Assembly (NCBI GenBank): GCA_025462735.1 | Contig: JAOAPC010000001.1 | Location: 50,375 to 114,374 of the forward strand | From: Acidobacteriaceae bacterium | GTDB taxonomy: Bacteria; Acidobacteriota; Terriglobia; Terriglobales; Acidobacteriaceae | Reading direction: 5' to 3' | Length of the DNA stretch: 64,000 bases | Shown here: positions 45,647 through 52,309 of the stretch, one piece after another | Layout: each line of letters begins with the position of its first letter | Position numbering within the stretch: the first letter of the stretch is position 1 | The notes under the pieces: generated by a model | The model's input: the letters and a program-made list of their open reading frames with translations, nothing else | What the model was told of the DNA's origin: nothing | Database searches by the model: none | Position numbers and translations under genes: made by a program

Positions 45647-45802
45647 ATGCTTGGGACCATATTGATTGTGGTTTTAGTCTTAGCACTCTTTGGTGCGGCT
45701 CCAAGATGGTCGCACAGCAGAAACTGGGGCTATTACCCGAGCGGAGGAGTGGGGCTGATCCTCCTTATCGTTCTCGGTCTCGTGCTTCTGGGCCGGATCT
45801 AA
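45647..45802 (+). CDS. DUF3309-family 51-aa membrane protein
   Basis: Short gene with AAGGAG five bases before the ATG. It encodes two hydrophobic helices (MLGTILIVVLVLALFGAAP and GVGLILLIVLGLVLLGRI) separated by PRWSHSRNWGYYPSG, the DUF3309 pattern common in soil bacteria and tied to stress responses. Function unknown. The phospholipase-C-like gene starts two bases after its stop. Confidence 0.88.
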   Translation: MLGTILIVVLVLALFGAAPRWSHSRNWGYYPSGGVGLILLIVLGLVLLGRI

Positions 45803-45804
45803 GC

Positions 45805-47139
45805 ATGCGTCGACTCTTAACATGGGAGCGCGTGGTCTCGGTGCTGAAAAATAGCGTTTGGCTGTTGCTTGGTGGGCGTACGGCGGCACCTCTGCTGGTT
45901 GTGCTCATCTGTACCGGCGGTTTGTTTGCATATTCCGTTCTTACCCACGAGGAGATCGTCGATCTCGTGTGGGCCGACCAAATCCGGCCACTTCTACTCA
46001 AACGATTTCCCGGCCTTTCGGAAGACCAGATCAAAGAGGCGCATGCTTATGCCTATGGTGGCGCGGTCATCCAGGACCTCGGTTACTATCCATTCGGCAA
46101 CACAGAGTTCAGCAACCTGGTGCATTACGTTCGCAGCGGAGACTTTGTTCGCGAGCTGCTGCTCGAAAGCCAGGACGTCAATGAGTACGCTTTCGCGCTG
46201 GGCGCGTTGTCGCACTATACGGCGGATATTGCGGGTCACCCGGCGGTCAATCAAGCGGTTGGGATCGAATATCCGAAGTTACGGGCAAAGTATGGCAAGT
46301 CAGTAAGGTACGCTCAGGACAAGACGGCGCATCTGAAAACCGAGTTCGGTTTCGACACGGTGCAGGTCGCCAAGAATCGTTACGCGTCGCAGCAGTACCA
46401 CGATTTCATTGGATTTCAAGTGTCCAAGCCCCTTTTGGAGCGGGCGTTTCCGGTGGTGTACGGAGTCGAGTTGAAAGACGTGCTCACCCACGAAGATATG
46501 GCGGTGGGTTCGTATCGTTTCGCGATCAGCCGCTTGATTCCACAAATGACTCGGGTGGCGCTGCAGACTCACAAAAAAGAGCTCATGCGCGAGACCCCAA
46601 ATTTTGCCAGAAAGAAGTTTCTGTATCGTCTTTCGCGCTCCGGGTACGAGAAGGAATGGGGCAAGGACTACGTCAAGCCGGGCGTGGGCACACGCATCTT
46701 ATCAACCTTGTTGCGATACATGCCGAGAATTGGTCCGTTCAAAGGGTTAGCGTTCAATAACCCAACTCCGAAAACGGAAGATCTGTATATCAAGAGCATC
46801 AATACAACAGTCGATCAATACCGGATTTTCCTCGAACAGGTGCGTACCGACACACTCCTACTTCCCAACTGCGATTTAGATAGTGGCAAGCCGACCAAGG
46901 CGGCGGAATACTCGCTCACGGACGACGGCTACGCGAAGTTGCTAGCTCGGTTGTCAGAACGGAAGTTCGACCTCACCACGCCGGAGCTGCGGGATAATAT
47001 CCTGCAGTTTTATTCCGACCTCTCGTTATCCATCGACACGAAGAAAGACCAGGCTCGCTGGCAAGGCGTGCTGACCGAACTGGACCAGTTGAAGGTGGTC
47101 ACCCCGGTTCCGGTAGTCGCCAGTAGCCCTGCGCCCTGA
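45805..47139 (+). CDS. Zinc-dependent phospholipase C-like protein
   Basis: 444-aa protein. A membrane-anchor/signal segment (WLLLGGRTAAPLLVVLIC) is followed by the PF00882-type Zn-dependent phospholipase C domain: THEEIVDLVW near the start, AYGGAVIQDLGYYPFG (metal Asp), GALSHYTADIAGHP (Asp and His ligands) and HEDMAV. The C-terminal half is helical with no further known domain. The ATG at 45805 lies three bases after the DUF3309 stop and is preferred to a longer frame from 45706 that overlaps that gene. Phosphatidylcholine hydrolysis is the family's activity; here the substrate is not proven. Confidence 0.8.
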   Translation: MRRLLTWERVVSVLKNSVWLLLGGRTAAPLLVVLICTGGLFAYSVLTHEEIVDLVWADQIRPLLLKRFPGLSEDQIKEAHAYAYGGAVIQDLGYYPFGNTEFSNLVHYVRSGDFVRELLLESQDVNEYAFALGALSHYTADIAGHPAVNQAVGIEYPKLRAKYGKSVRYAQDKTAHLKTEFGFDTVQVAKNRYASQQYHDFIGFQVSKPLLERAFPVVYGVELKDVLTHEDMAVGSYRFAISRLIPQMTRVALQTHKKELMRETPNFARKKFLYRLSRSGYEKEWGKDYVKPGVGTRILSTLLRYMPRIGPFKGLAFNNPTPKTEDLYIKSINTTVDQYRIFLEQVRTDTLLLPNCDLDSGKPTKAAEYSLTDDGYAKLLARLSERKFDLTTPELRDNILQFYSDLSLSIDTKKDQARWQGVLTELDQLKVVTPVPVVASSPAP

Positions 47140-47270
47140 GTCCATGTGCAGCTCGCACTGGCGGCCTGATGCCAGAGGGCCAATAGATCGATGGGAAAAG
47201 CTAGAACGATGGCTGTAGAGAGGTTGCTGGTACTTCGTTGGAACGACCTTCAGGCTGATACGGTTTGAAC

Positions 47271-47480
47271 CTACCGTGACGCTTCGTCGTGCCCCAGATT
47301 ATGGACGGGGAGTGAGGGCACCTTGGGAGGACCCGATGCCCAAAGCTGAAGTTTCTGACCGGCCGCGCTGGGGTGTTGTTTTTGAAGCCACATGAGACGG
47401 CGATCGGTAACGCTTAGTTTCCAGCTAGGGGCTACCGGATCCATCTTGGATTGTTGGGTGCTTTCTAATCCCGCTGTCAT
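47271..47480 (-). CDS. Hypothetical 69-aa protein
   Basis: Short frame with AGAGGT a few bases before its ATG. It encodes a basic soluble protein (SWKLSVTDRRLMWLQKQHPS in the middle) without a recognisable family, signal peptide or membrane helix. It sits in the gap after the phospholipase-like gene, on the opposite strand. Plausible but unproven. Confidence 0.4.
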   Translation of the reverse strand: MTAGLESTQQSKMDPVAPSWKLSVTDRRLMWLQKQHPSAAGQKLQLWASGPPKVPSLPVHNLGHDEASR

Positions 47481-47598
47481 GAGACCTCTTTGCGACTCGT
47501 TTGGAATAGCTCCGAATTATAACTTTACCAAGAGAAGAATTACCCGGTCTGGTCAATAACGCTCACGCTGCTGCAAGGAGCAGCGTTCCTCGTCAACG

Positions 47599-47805
47599 TC
47601 AGCTGACTGTAACGGAAACCAACTCCGGGGTGCAGCGGGAATTTTGAATAGACTTGATTGTGTCTTCAGCGGTGTATCTGCCCATAAGCAGTGCCTGCTT
47701 ACGATCGGTTGTCATCTGGATGGGAATCCGATCCAGCCGTTGGACATACTCGGCGGCGCGAACAGCGCCACGATTCACTTTTACAACAAATTTAATGATT
47801 TTCAA
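47599..47805 (-). CDS. Hypothetical 68-aa protein
   Basis: Soluble protein starting from a TTG with GGGAG five bases upstream; a longer form from a TTG at 47871 adds 22 residues but has no Shine-Dalgarno. The visible pattern is KIIKFVVKVNRG, AAEYVQRLDRIPIQM and ALLMGRYTAEDTIKSIQ, a small alpha/beta fold of unknown role. A copy of the conserved upstream element lies at 47882-47912, so the gene is probably co-regulated with the two other genes that carry it. Confidence 0.55.
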   Translation of the reverse strand: MKIIKFVVKVNRGAVRAAEYVQRLDRIPIQMTTDRKQALLMGRYTAEDTIKSIQNSRCTPELVSVTVS

Positions 47806-47881
47806 TGGTTCTCCCGTTTTTTCGCCGGACTCGTAAGACTCAGACTTCCCCTTGGAGTAATCCCAGGGCAAAACTTCAGAT

Positions 47882-47912
47882 AGGCTGACTTGGTTCAGAG
47901 GACTTGAAAGAG
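47882..47912 (-). promoter_or_regulatory. Conserved upstream element, copy B
   Basis: Second copy, minus-strand sense CTCTTTCAAGTCC-TCTGAAC-CAAGTCAGCCT. It has the same TTCA...TGAAC inverted repeat and GTCAGCC, with a few changes, and like copy C is preceded upstream by a GTGGAGNGAG stretch. The rest of 47913-48177 shows nothing recognisable. Confidence 0.55.
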
Positions 47913-48177
47913 TAAAGGAAGTACTCGCTCCACTTCAATCCTAGGCTTGTATGCTGATACTGTCAAGGTAACCCTCTCGCACAGTCAAAAGCTTGAACTG
48001 GATCGCTCCCACCCAAGTCAATGGCTGACTTCCAGCGTCTTCTCAGGTGCTTCTACTCTGAAAATACACAAACTCCAGAATTGAATTCGCAAGTGTCTCG
48101 TTTGTAATGTCACGATTGCTGTTTTGCTGAGCCACTCCTTCGCTTGTATTTGCGGGGCCAAATAAAGGAGTCAACAT

Positions 48178-49098
48178 ATGTCCGCAAGAGAGAGCTACTT
48201 CTATCGTCTTCTGAACACGAGGGTTCGAAAACTCCAAAATCGTCTGTTCGTTGGCAGCGCAGCAGTGCTGCTGCTCTTTACAATTGCACATCCTGCCCAG
48301 GGCCAAACGGCCGACACGCAAGTCACCCTTTCCTGTAACGATGGCCACAGCTTGATCTTCGAGGTCGATCAGATCACGCTCACGAGCCTGCTGGCGGACG
48401 TCCAGGCGATCAATGCCAGCGGAACAGGAACCACTTGCACATTAAACACTGCAGCGATCGCCCCCTCAAGTGAGACTACTGAGTGGACGGTGTACGACTA
48501 CAACCCGTCAAATCAAGCGATCGCGCCGCGGAACTCACCGAATTCAATGCCGGCGACCACAACCGGCACCACAACTACGTTCCAATTCAAGGCCGGTATC
48601 TACACCGCGCTACTCACCACAACCGACCCGAGCTTGACCGGCGATCTCTCCCTGAAAACACTGAGCGATACGATCAGCGTCAGCGGCGACGCCGCAACCT
48701 TCATGACTCAGCACAACGGTGGTAACTGCGCCAGCAACTTTCCCGCCGCCGCGAGGTTTTACTTCAGGTCCCCGTCCGCGTCTGGGCCGAGCACGGGTAC
48801 ACCCCCGGCGGGTTTCTACACCCAGTTCTGGTGGTCGAACCCAGTGAACGTGCAGCTGCTGAGCGGAGACCAGGCCGGGCCCACGATCATGGCGCACATG
48901 TCTGTGCCGAGCGAATGGTCGGATTGGAATGGCCAGAATGGCAGCAATCCCGAGGTCACGGAGGCATTTCTGGAGGCCACACACAAAGTGCAGGCGATTG
49001 GCCTGTCATTTGGAGGCGAGTGCTTCTTCGAAACCGGCGTCACTCCGACTAGCCCCTTCACCACTGAACAGTTCTCCAGTTCGTTCAGTGAGAACTAG
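48178..49098 (+). CDS. Secreted protein of unknown function
   Basis: 306-aa exported protein. A long N-terminal region with a hydrophobic core (LFVGSAAVLLLFTIAHPAQG) serves as the signal; the mature part has about six cysteines (SCNDGHSLIFE, GTTCTLN, GGNCASNFP, GGECFFETG) consistent with disulfides and repeated Thr/Ser-rich strands. I recognise no family. AAGGAG lies eight bases before the ATG. A large imperfect hairpin follows the stop. Confidence 0.7.
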   Translation: MSARESYFYRLLNTRVRKLQNRLFVGSAAVLLLFTIAHPAQGQTADTQVTLSCNDGHSLIFEVDQITLTSLLADVQAINASGTGTTCTLNTAAIAPSSETTEWTVYDYNPSNQAIAPRNSPNSMPATTTGTTTTFQFKAGIYTALLTTTDPSLTGDLSLKTLSDTISVSGDAATFMTQHNGGNCASNFPAAARFYFRSPSASGPSTGTPPAGFYTQFWWSNPVNVQLLSGDQAGPTIMAHMSVPSEWSDWNGQNGSNPEVTEAFLEATHKVQAIGLSFGGECFFETGVTPTSPFTTEQFSSSFSEN

Positions 49099-49123
49099 GG
49101 GCGGGTGGCCAGGTAAAGGTTGC

Positions 49124-49174
49124 GTAGAGGCACTGCGCGGCGGAGGCGGCCCGGGACAATCCGCCGCCTTCTAC
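49124..49174 (+). terminator. Long imperfect hairpin after the secreted-protein gene
   Basis: GTAGAGGC at 49124-49131 pairs with GCCTTCTAC at 49166-49174 (one bulge), with an inner GGCGGA/TCCGCC stem. There is no T-tract, so it is a weak terminator candidate; it may instead be a processing or stability structure. A second inverted repeat GCTAACG/CGTTAGC follows at 49175-49203. Confidence 0.35.
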
Positions 49175-49198
49175 GCTAACGGTTACACAGCGTTAACG

Positions 49199-49381
49199 TT
49201 AGCTGGACACTGTCTTGGCCCGTTTGCTGTCGCGGATCTGTTCTGTGGTGAACCCGCCTCCGCAAATGCTGCAGCGCCAATAAGTGGACGGGCGTGCTTC
49301 GATTCCCGATCCATGTTGATTATCGGGACGTCTGGCTAAAACCAACTCGCCATCGCATTCTGGACATTGTCGTTGAATCAT
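49199..49381 (-). CDS. Small zinc-ribbon protein
   Basis: 60-aa protein with CPECDGEL near residue 6 and WRCSICGGGFT near 36: two CxxC pairs 28 residues apart, a classical zinc ribbon. A short disordered basic tail follows. No Shine-Dalgarno is visible. Function unknown, perhaps nucleic-acid or protein binding. It lies next to the Cys-repeat protein gene but is separated by 34 bases. Confidence 0.65.
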   Translation of the reverse strand: MIQRQCPECDGELVLARRPDNQHGSGIEARPSTYWRCSICGGGFTTEQIRDSKRAKTVSS

Positions 49382-49415
49382 AGGCTGACGTATCTGAAAT
49401 ATATCTCATTAAACT

Positions 49416-50282
49416 TCACTGAGGCTCATTCGCTTTGAGATCGATAGAACGAGTCTCCTGCACGGAGAGTTGAGAGCGGTCACAATACCCAGAGCCGCGC
49501 AGACAGGCGGTGTAATTGCGTTTGTGCTCAGCGGCAGCCAGCGTCGTGGCTTCCGCGGGTGTGAGTTTTGCGTAGTCGCAGGTTTGTTGACCCTCCTTGC
49601 AAGCGGAGAGGTTGCGCTGGCCTTCCGCGGCGGCGGTCTGACCCGCCTCCAATGGGGAAAGCTTGGCATGGTCGCAATCGCCCCATCCGTTCTCGCAATT
49701 CTGTACATTGCGCCGGTGCTCTGCAGCCATCACCTCCGAGTTTTCGGAGTTAGATAGCGAGGACGGATCACAGGCCCACCCGCTTTTGCAGTCGGCAAGG
49801 TTGCGTCGATGGATGGCAATATCCACGTTTCGGATTTCAGATTGAGTCAGCTTGGAGCGGTCGCAGACGTCATATCCGTCCTGGCAGTCGTCGAAGTTGC
49901 GGCGGTGTTGTGCAACGTTCCATTCACGCGCTTCGGATGGAGTTAATTGCGACGCGTCACAGGAACTCAGACCGATTCCGCAGTCAGACACATTCTGCTG
50001 GTGATTGGCCACTGCCAAGGCAATAGCTTCGGGCCGGCTGAGTTTCGAATGATCGCAGGAATCGGAGCGGTCTCGGCAATTCGAAACCTCGCGTTGGTGT
50101 GCCGCGAGTACAACATCGGCGGATTGCGATGGGCTCAACTTGGAGTGGTCGCAGCTTTCCCAGCCATTCTTGCAGTCGGCAAGGTTTTGCGTCGCGTCAA
50201 AGGATTGAGCAAACAAAAGAATGGGCCAGAGACTAAGGCAAGCCACTTGTATCCAACGATATTTAGAGAAATTGACTCTCAT
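49416..50282 (-). CDS. Secreted eight-repeat cysteine protein
   Basis: 288-aa exported protein. After a signal peptide (ACLSLWPILLFAQ) come eight tandem units of 31-33 aa, each like N-x3-C-x6-C-D-x-S-x-L-(T/S)-x2-E...H-x-R. Every unit has two cysteines six residues apart (16 in all), an Asp after the second, and a helix of SPSEAxxVxxAEHRR type. The units probably form a disulfide-stapled helical solenoid, one disulfide per repeat. I recognise no named family. It lies between a zinc-ribbon gene and the SYLF gene on the same strand; the gap to SYLF is 93 bases. Confidence 0.75.
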   Translation of the reverse strand: MRVNFSKYRWIQVACLSLWPILLFAQSFDATQNLADCKNGWESCDHSKLSPSQSADVVLAAHQREVSNCRDRSDSCDHSKLSRPEAIALAVANHQQNVSDCGIGLSSCDASQLTPSEAREWNVAQHRRNFDDCQDGYDVCDRSKLTQSEIRNVDIAIHRRNLADCKSGWACDPSSLSNSENSEVMAAEHRRNVQNCENGWGDCDHAKLSPLEAGQTAAAEGQRNLSACKEGQQTCDYAKLTPAEATTLAAAEHKRNYTACLRGSGYCDRSQLSVQETRSIDLKANEPQ

Positions 50283-50375
50283 ATTAGCCGCCTTTCGGGC
50301 GATCGACTAAGCGAGCTGAACCGGAACCACAAATGTGATTCCGGTCAGTTGAAATCACGTCCAACAGGCTTTCGC

Positions 50376-51095
50376 CTATTTGTTGTCTTCATTATTGGCT
50401 TCTGCGATTCGTGCCTGCTGGCCTGCATCTGATACGGCTCTCACGAACGCGTCTGCACTTCTCGGAGTTGATACCCTACCCGACAGAATGTTGCGGAACA
50501 TCATGTGCTTGCCATAAATAGCGCGAGTGGAGTCGTTATCCTGCTCCACGACGGCACCCTCGAGTGTCAGACCTGCGAACACACCTTTCGAGCGCGAGTA
50601 TGTCAGCATTTCAGTGTTCATCTTCCAATCGGTTCCAGCGGATGCATGCCGGCCGACCGGGCCTGCCGCAACTGATCCTTCGCCGCTCAATTGAAACTTA
50701 CTGGAGAGCAGATGCTGTAAACCCTGCTCGTTCATTACCAGCATGACCAGGTCTACACCTTCGACGCCGATCTGCAATCCCCAACTTCCACCACCGACCG
50801 AAACAAACGCGGGAGCGCTCCAGCCATGCGATGTGCGACAAGACGCCACACCGCGCCCATGCTTGCCGCCAAAAATGAAGCCACCCTTAATTAAATCTGG
50901 AACGACTAAAATGCACTTCGCATTGCTCAATACTTCTTCAGGAATGCCTTTGTCTGGAGTGGCCATAATCGCGTGCAGGACGTCGACGGAGGACTGCAAG
51001 TGCGCAGTGGTGTCCTGGCGTGCCGAGCCAGCCGATGCGTAGGTTGCGACAAACCCTACGAAGGCCATAACCAGTAGTGAAATTGTCTTTTTCAT
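50376..51095 (-). CDS. Secreted SYLF (Ysc84-like) lipid-binding protein
   Basis: 239-aa exported protein. Signal peptide (LLVMAFVGFVATYASA), then the SYLF domain: IPEEVLSNAKCILVVPDLIK, GGFIFGGKHGRGVASCR, WSAPAFVSVGGGSWGLQIGV, LVMLVMNEQG and SRSKGVFAGLTLEGAVVEQD. SYLF domains bind phosphoinositides or other lipids in eukaryotes; bacterial members are poorly known but are secreted. AAAGGA lies seven bases before the ATG. The conserved element at 51141-51170 is 45 bases upstream. Confidence 0.9.
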   Translation of the reverse strand: MKKTISLLVMAFVGFVATYASAGSARQDTTAHLQSSVDVLHAIMATPDKGIPEEVLSNAKCILVVPDLIKGGFIFGGKHGRGVASCRTSHGWSAPAFVSVGGGSWGLQIGVEGVDLVMLVMNEQGLQHLLSSKFQLSGEGSVAAGPVGRHASAGTDWKMNTEMLTYSRSKGVFAGLTLEGAVVEQDNDSTRAIYGKHMMFRNILSGRVSTPRSADAFVRAVSDAGQQARIAEANNEDNK

Positions 51096-51140
51096 GAAGT
51101 GTTCCTTTCAGAGCGGAACTAAGAGGAGAAGACTTCAAGT

Positions 51141-51170
51141 GGGCTGACTTAGTTCAGGGACCTGAAAGAG
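51141..51170 (-). promoter_or_regulatory. Conserved upstream element, copy C
   Basis: Third copy, minus-strand sense CTCTTTCAGG-T-CCCTGAAC-TAAGTCAGCCC, 45 bases before the SYLF gene's ATG; it differs from copy A by one missing base and shares the GTGGAGNGAG stretch upstream with copy B. Confidence 0.6.
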
Positions 51171-51292
51171 ACGGAAGAAATGCTCGTCTCCACTATTTAT
51201 GATGGCCCTGTCAGGGCAGAATAGCTGATCTGGATTGCTCACTCCCATGGTCACCAAAGAGCGAGCTTGAGACATGCAAGTGATTGAAAAGG

Positions 51293-51341
51293 TGGTGACC
51301 AGGATCGGAGTTGAACCGCCGACGCCAGCCTTTTTCAGGGC
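51293..51341 (-). repeat. tRNA-Phe 3'-half fragment (att-like), copy 1
   Basis: The minus strand reads as the anticodon arm (GAA anticodon in loop CUGAAAA), T arm and acceptor 3' strand of a tRNA-Phe with a trailing CCA; the D arm and acceptor 5' strand are missing. Such 3' halves are what integrases leave at island ends. This copy has several changes, including an extra T in the anticodon loop. Confidence 0.6.
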
Positions 51342-51508
51342 CGTAGGCAATCATGCTAACCGGCTGAATTGAAAGCGCCTCGCTTCTGAAAATCTTCAAA
51401 CACTCTGGACGCAAAATGGACGCAGCCGCGGAAGGCGGATGAGTTCGCCTCAACAGGATCCCTACCGGCATTCAAGGGCAGTACGATGCTGAGAAAAACG
51501 GTGCATAC

Positions 51509-52193
51509 TTGTTTATGCACGGGAATATGGAAGAGGATCGAGAACTCGTAAAAGCCGGCTTTGAGGCTGTGCTCAAGCCACTGACGGATCTTCTGGACAA
51601 GATCGCTGGTCCAGCTGCGGAAGAGGTCGGCTTGACCTTTCAGGATAGTGTGCGCACTTTCAGGTTGAAACGGCAGATCAGGCTGATGCAGCGGGCAAAG
51701 GAGATGATCGATAGATCCGGCCTAACACCAAGGAGGGTTCCGCTCAAGCTTTTGTTACCGATATTCGAGAACGCATCGATCGAGGAAGATGACGAATTGC
51801 AAGACCGATGGGCAGCTCTGCTGGCTAACAATGCTGGGGGTAACTATATGGCCACCGTTTTCCCTGAGCTTTTGCGCCAGCTTTCCTCCGGGGACGCCTG
51901 TCTGTTAAGAATGTGTTTCCTATAACCGATTCGCCCCTCCCTGGCTTTCCGACGTGAATGCATCTATCTCAAAATGGTCGTCAGAGGTAAGACACCAGTG
52001 GTCAAGTGAGCCAGCGGATTATCCTTGGAGCGACCTGTCTATTGAGAATCTGATTAGGCTTGGGTTGATGATACGAATTGAGGATCCCCCAAAGGAGCAC
52101 TACAAGGTAACCTACCTCGGTTACCAATTCACGTCAGCGTGCGAAGATCCGTCCGTTCTCAGCGAATTGAATGCAAACCGACTCAGAGGATAA
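51509..52193 (+). pseudogene. Frameshifted Abi-alpha-like (DUF4393) protein
   Basis: Two frames make one protein. The first (51509-51925, 138 aa) matches the DUF4393 type: KPLTDLLDKIAGPAAEEVG, FRLKRQIRLMQRAKEMID, RVPLKLLLPIFENASIEEDD, WAALLANNAGG and LLRQLSSGDACLL. It ends at a TAA in the conserved stretch, and the natural continuation (NRFAPPWLSDVNA, later LIRLGLMIRIEDPPKEHY) lies in another frame from about 51920 to 52193. A one-base loss near 51915-51925 explains it; sequencing error is possible. DUF4393 members include abortive-infection proteins. It lies just inside the first tRNA-Phe fragment. Confidence 0.65.
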
Positions 52194-52309
52194 AGGATAA
52201 GTTGTGTACTGCCGTTACGCGATCATGCATAGTTTCTGCGCGACTTCTGAGATTCGTCTCACAGCTCTCCGCAAGCCTGGCACCTGATTCCGAGGCCCCT
52301 TTTATCTCG

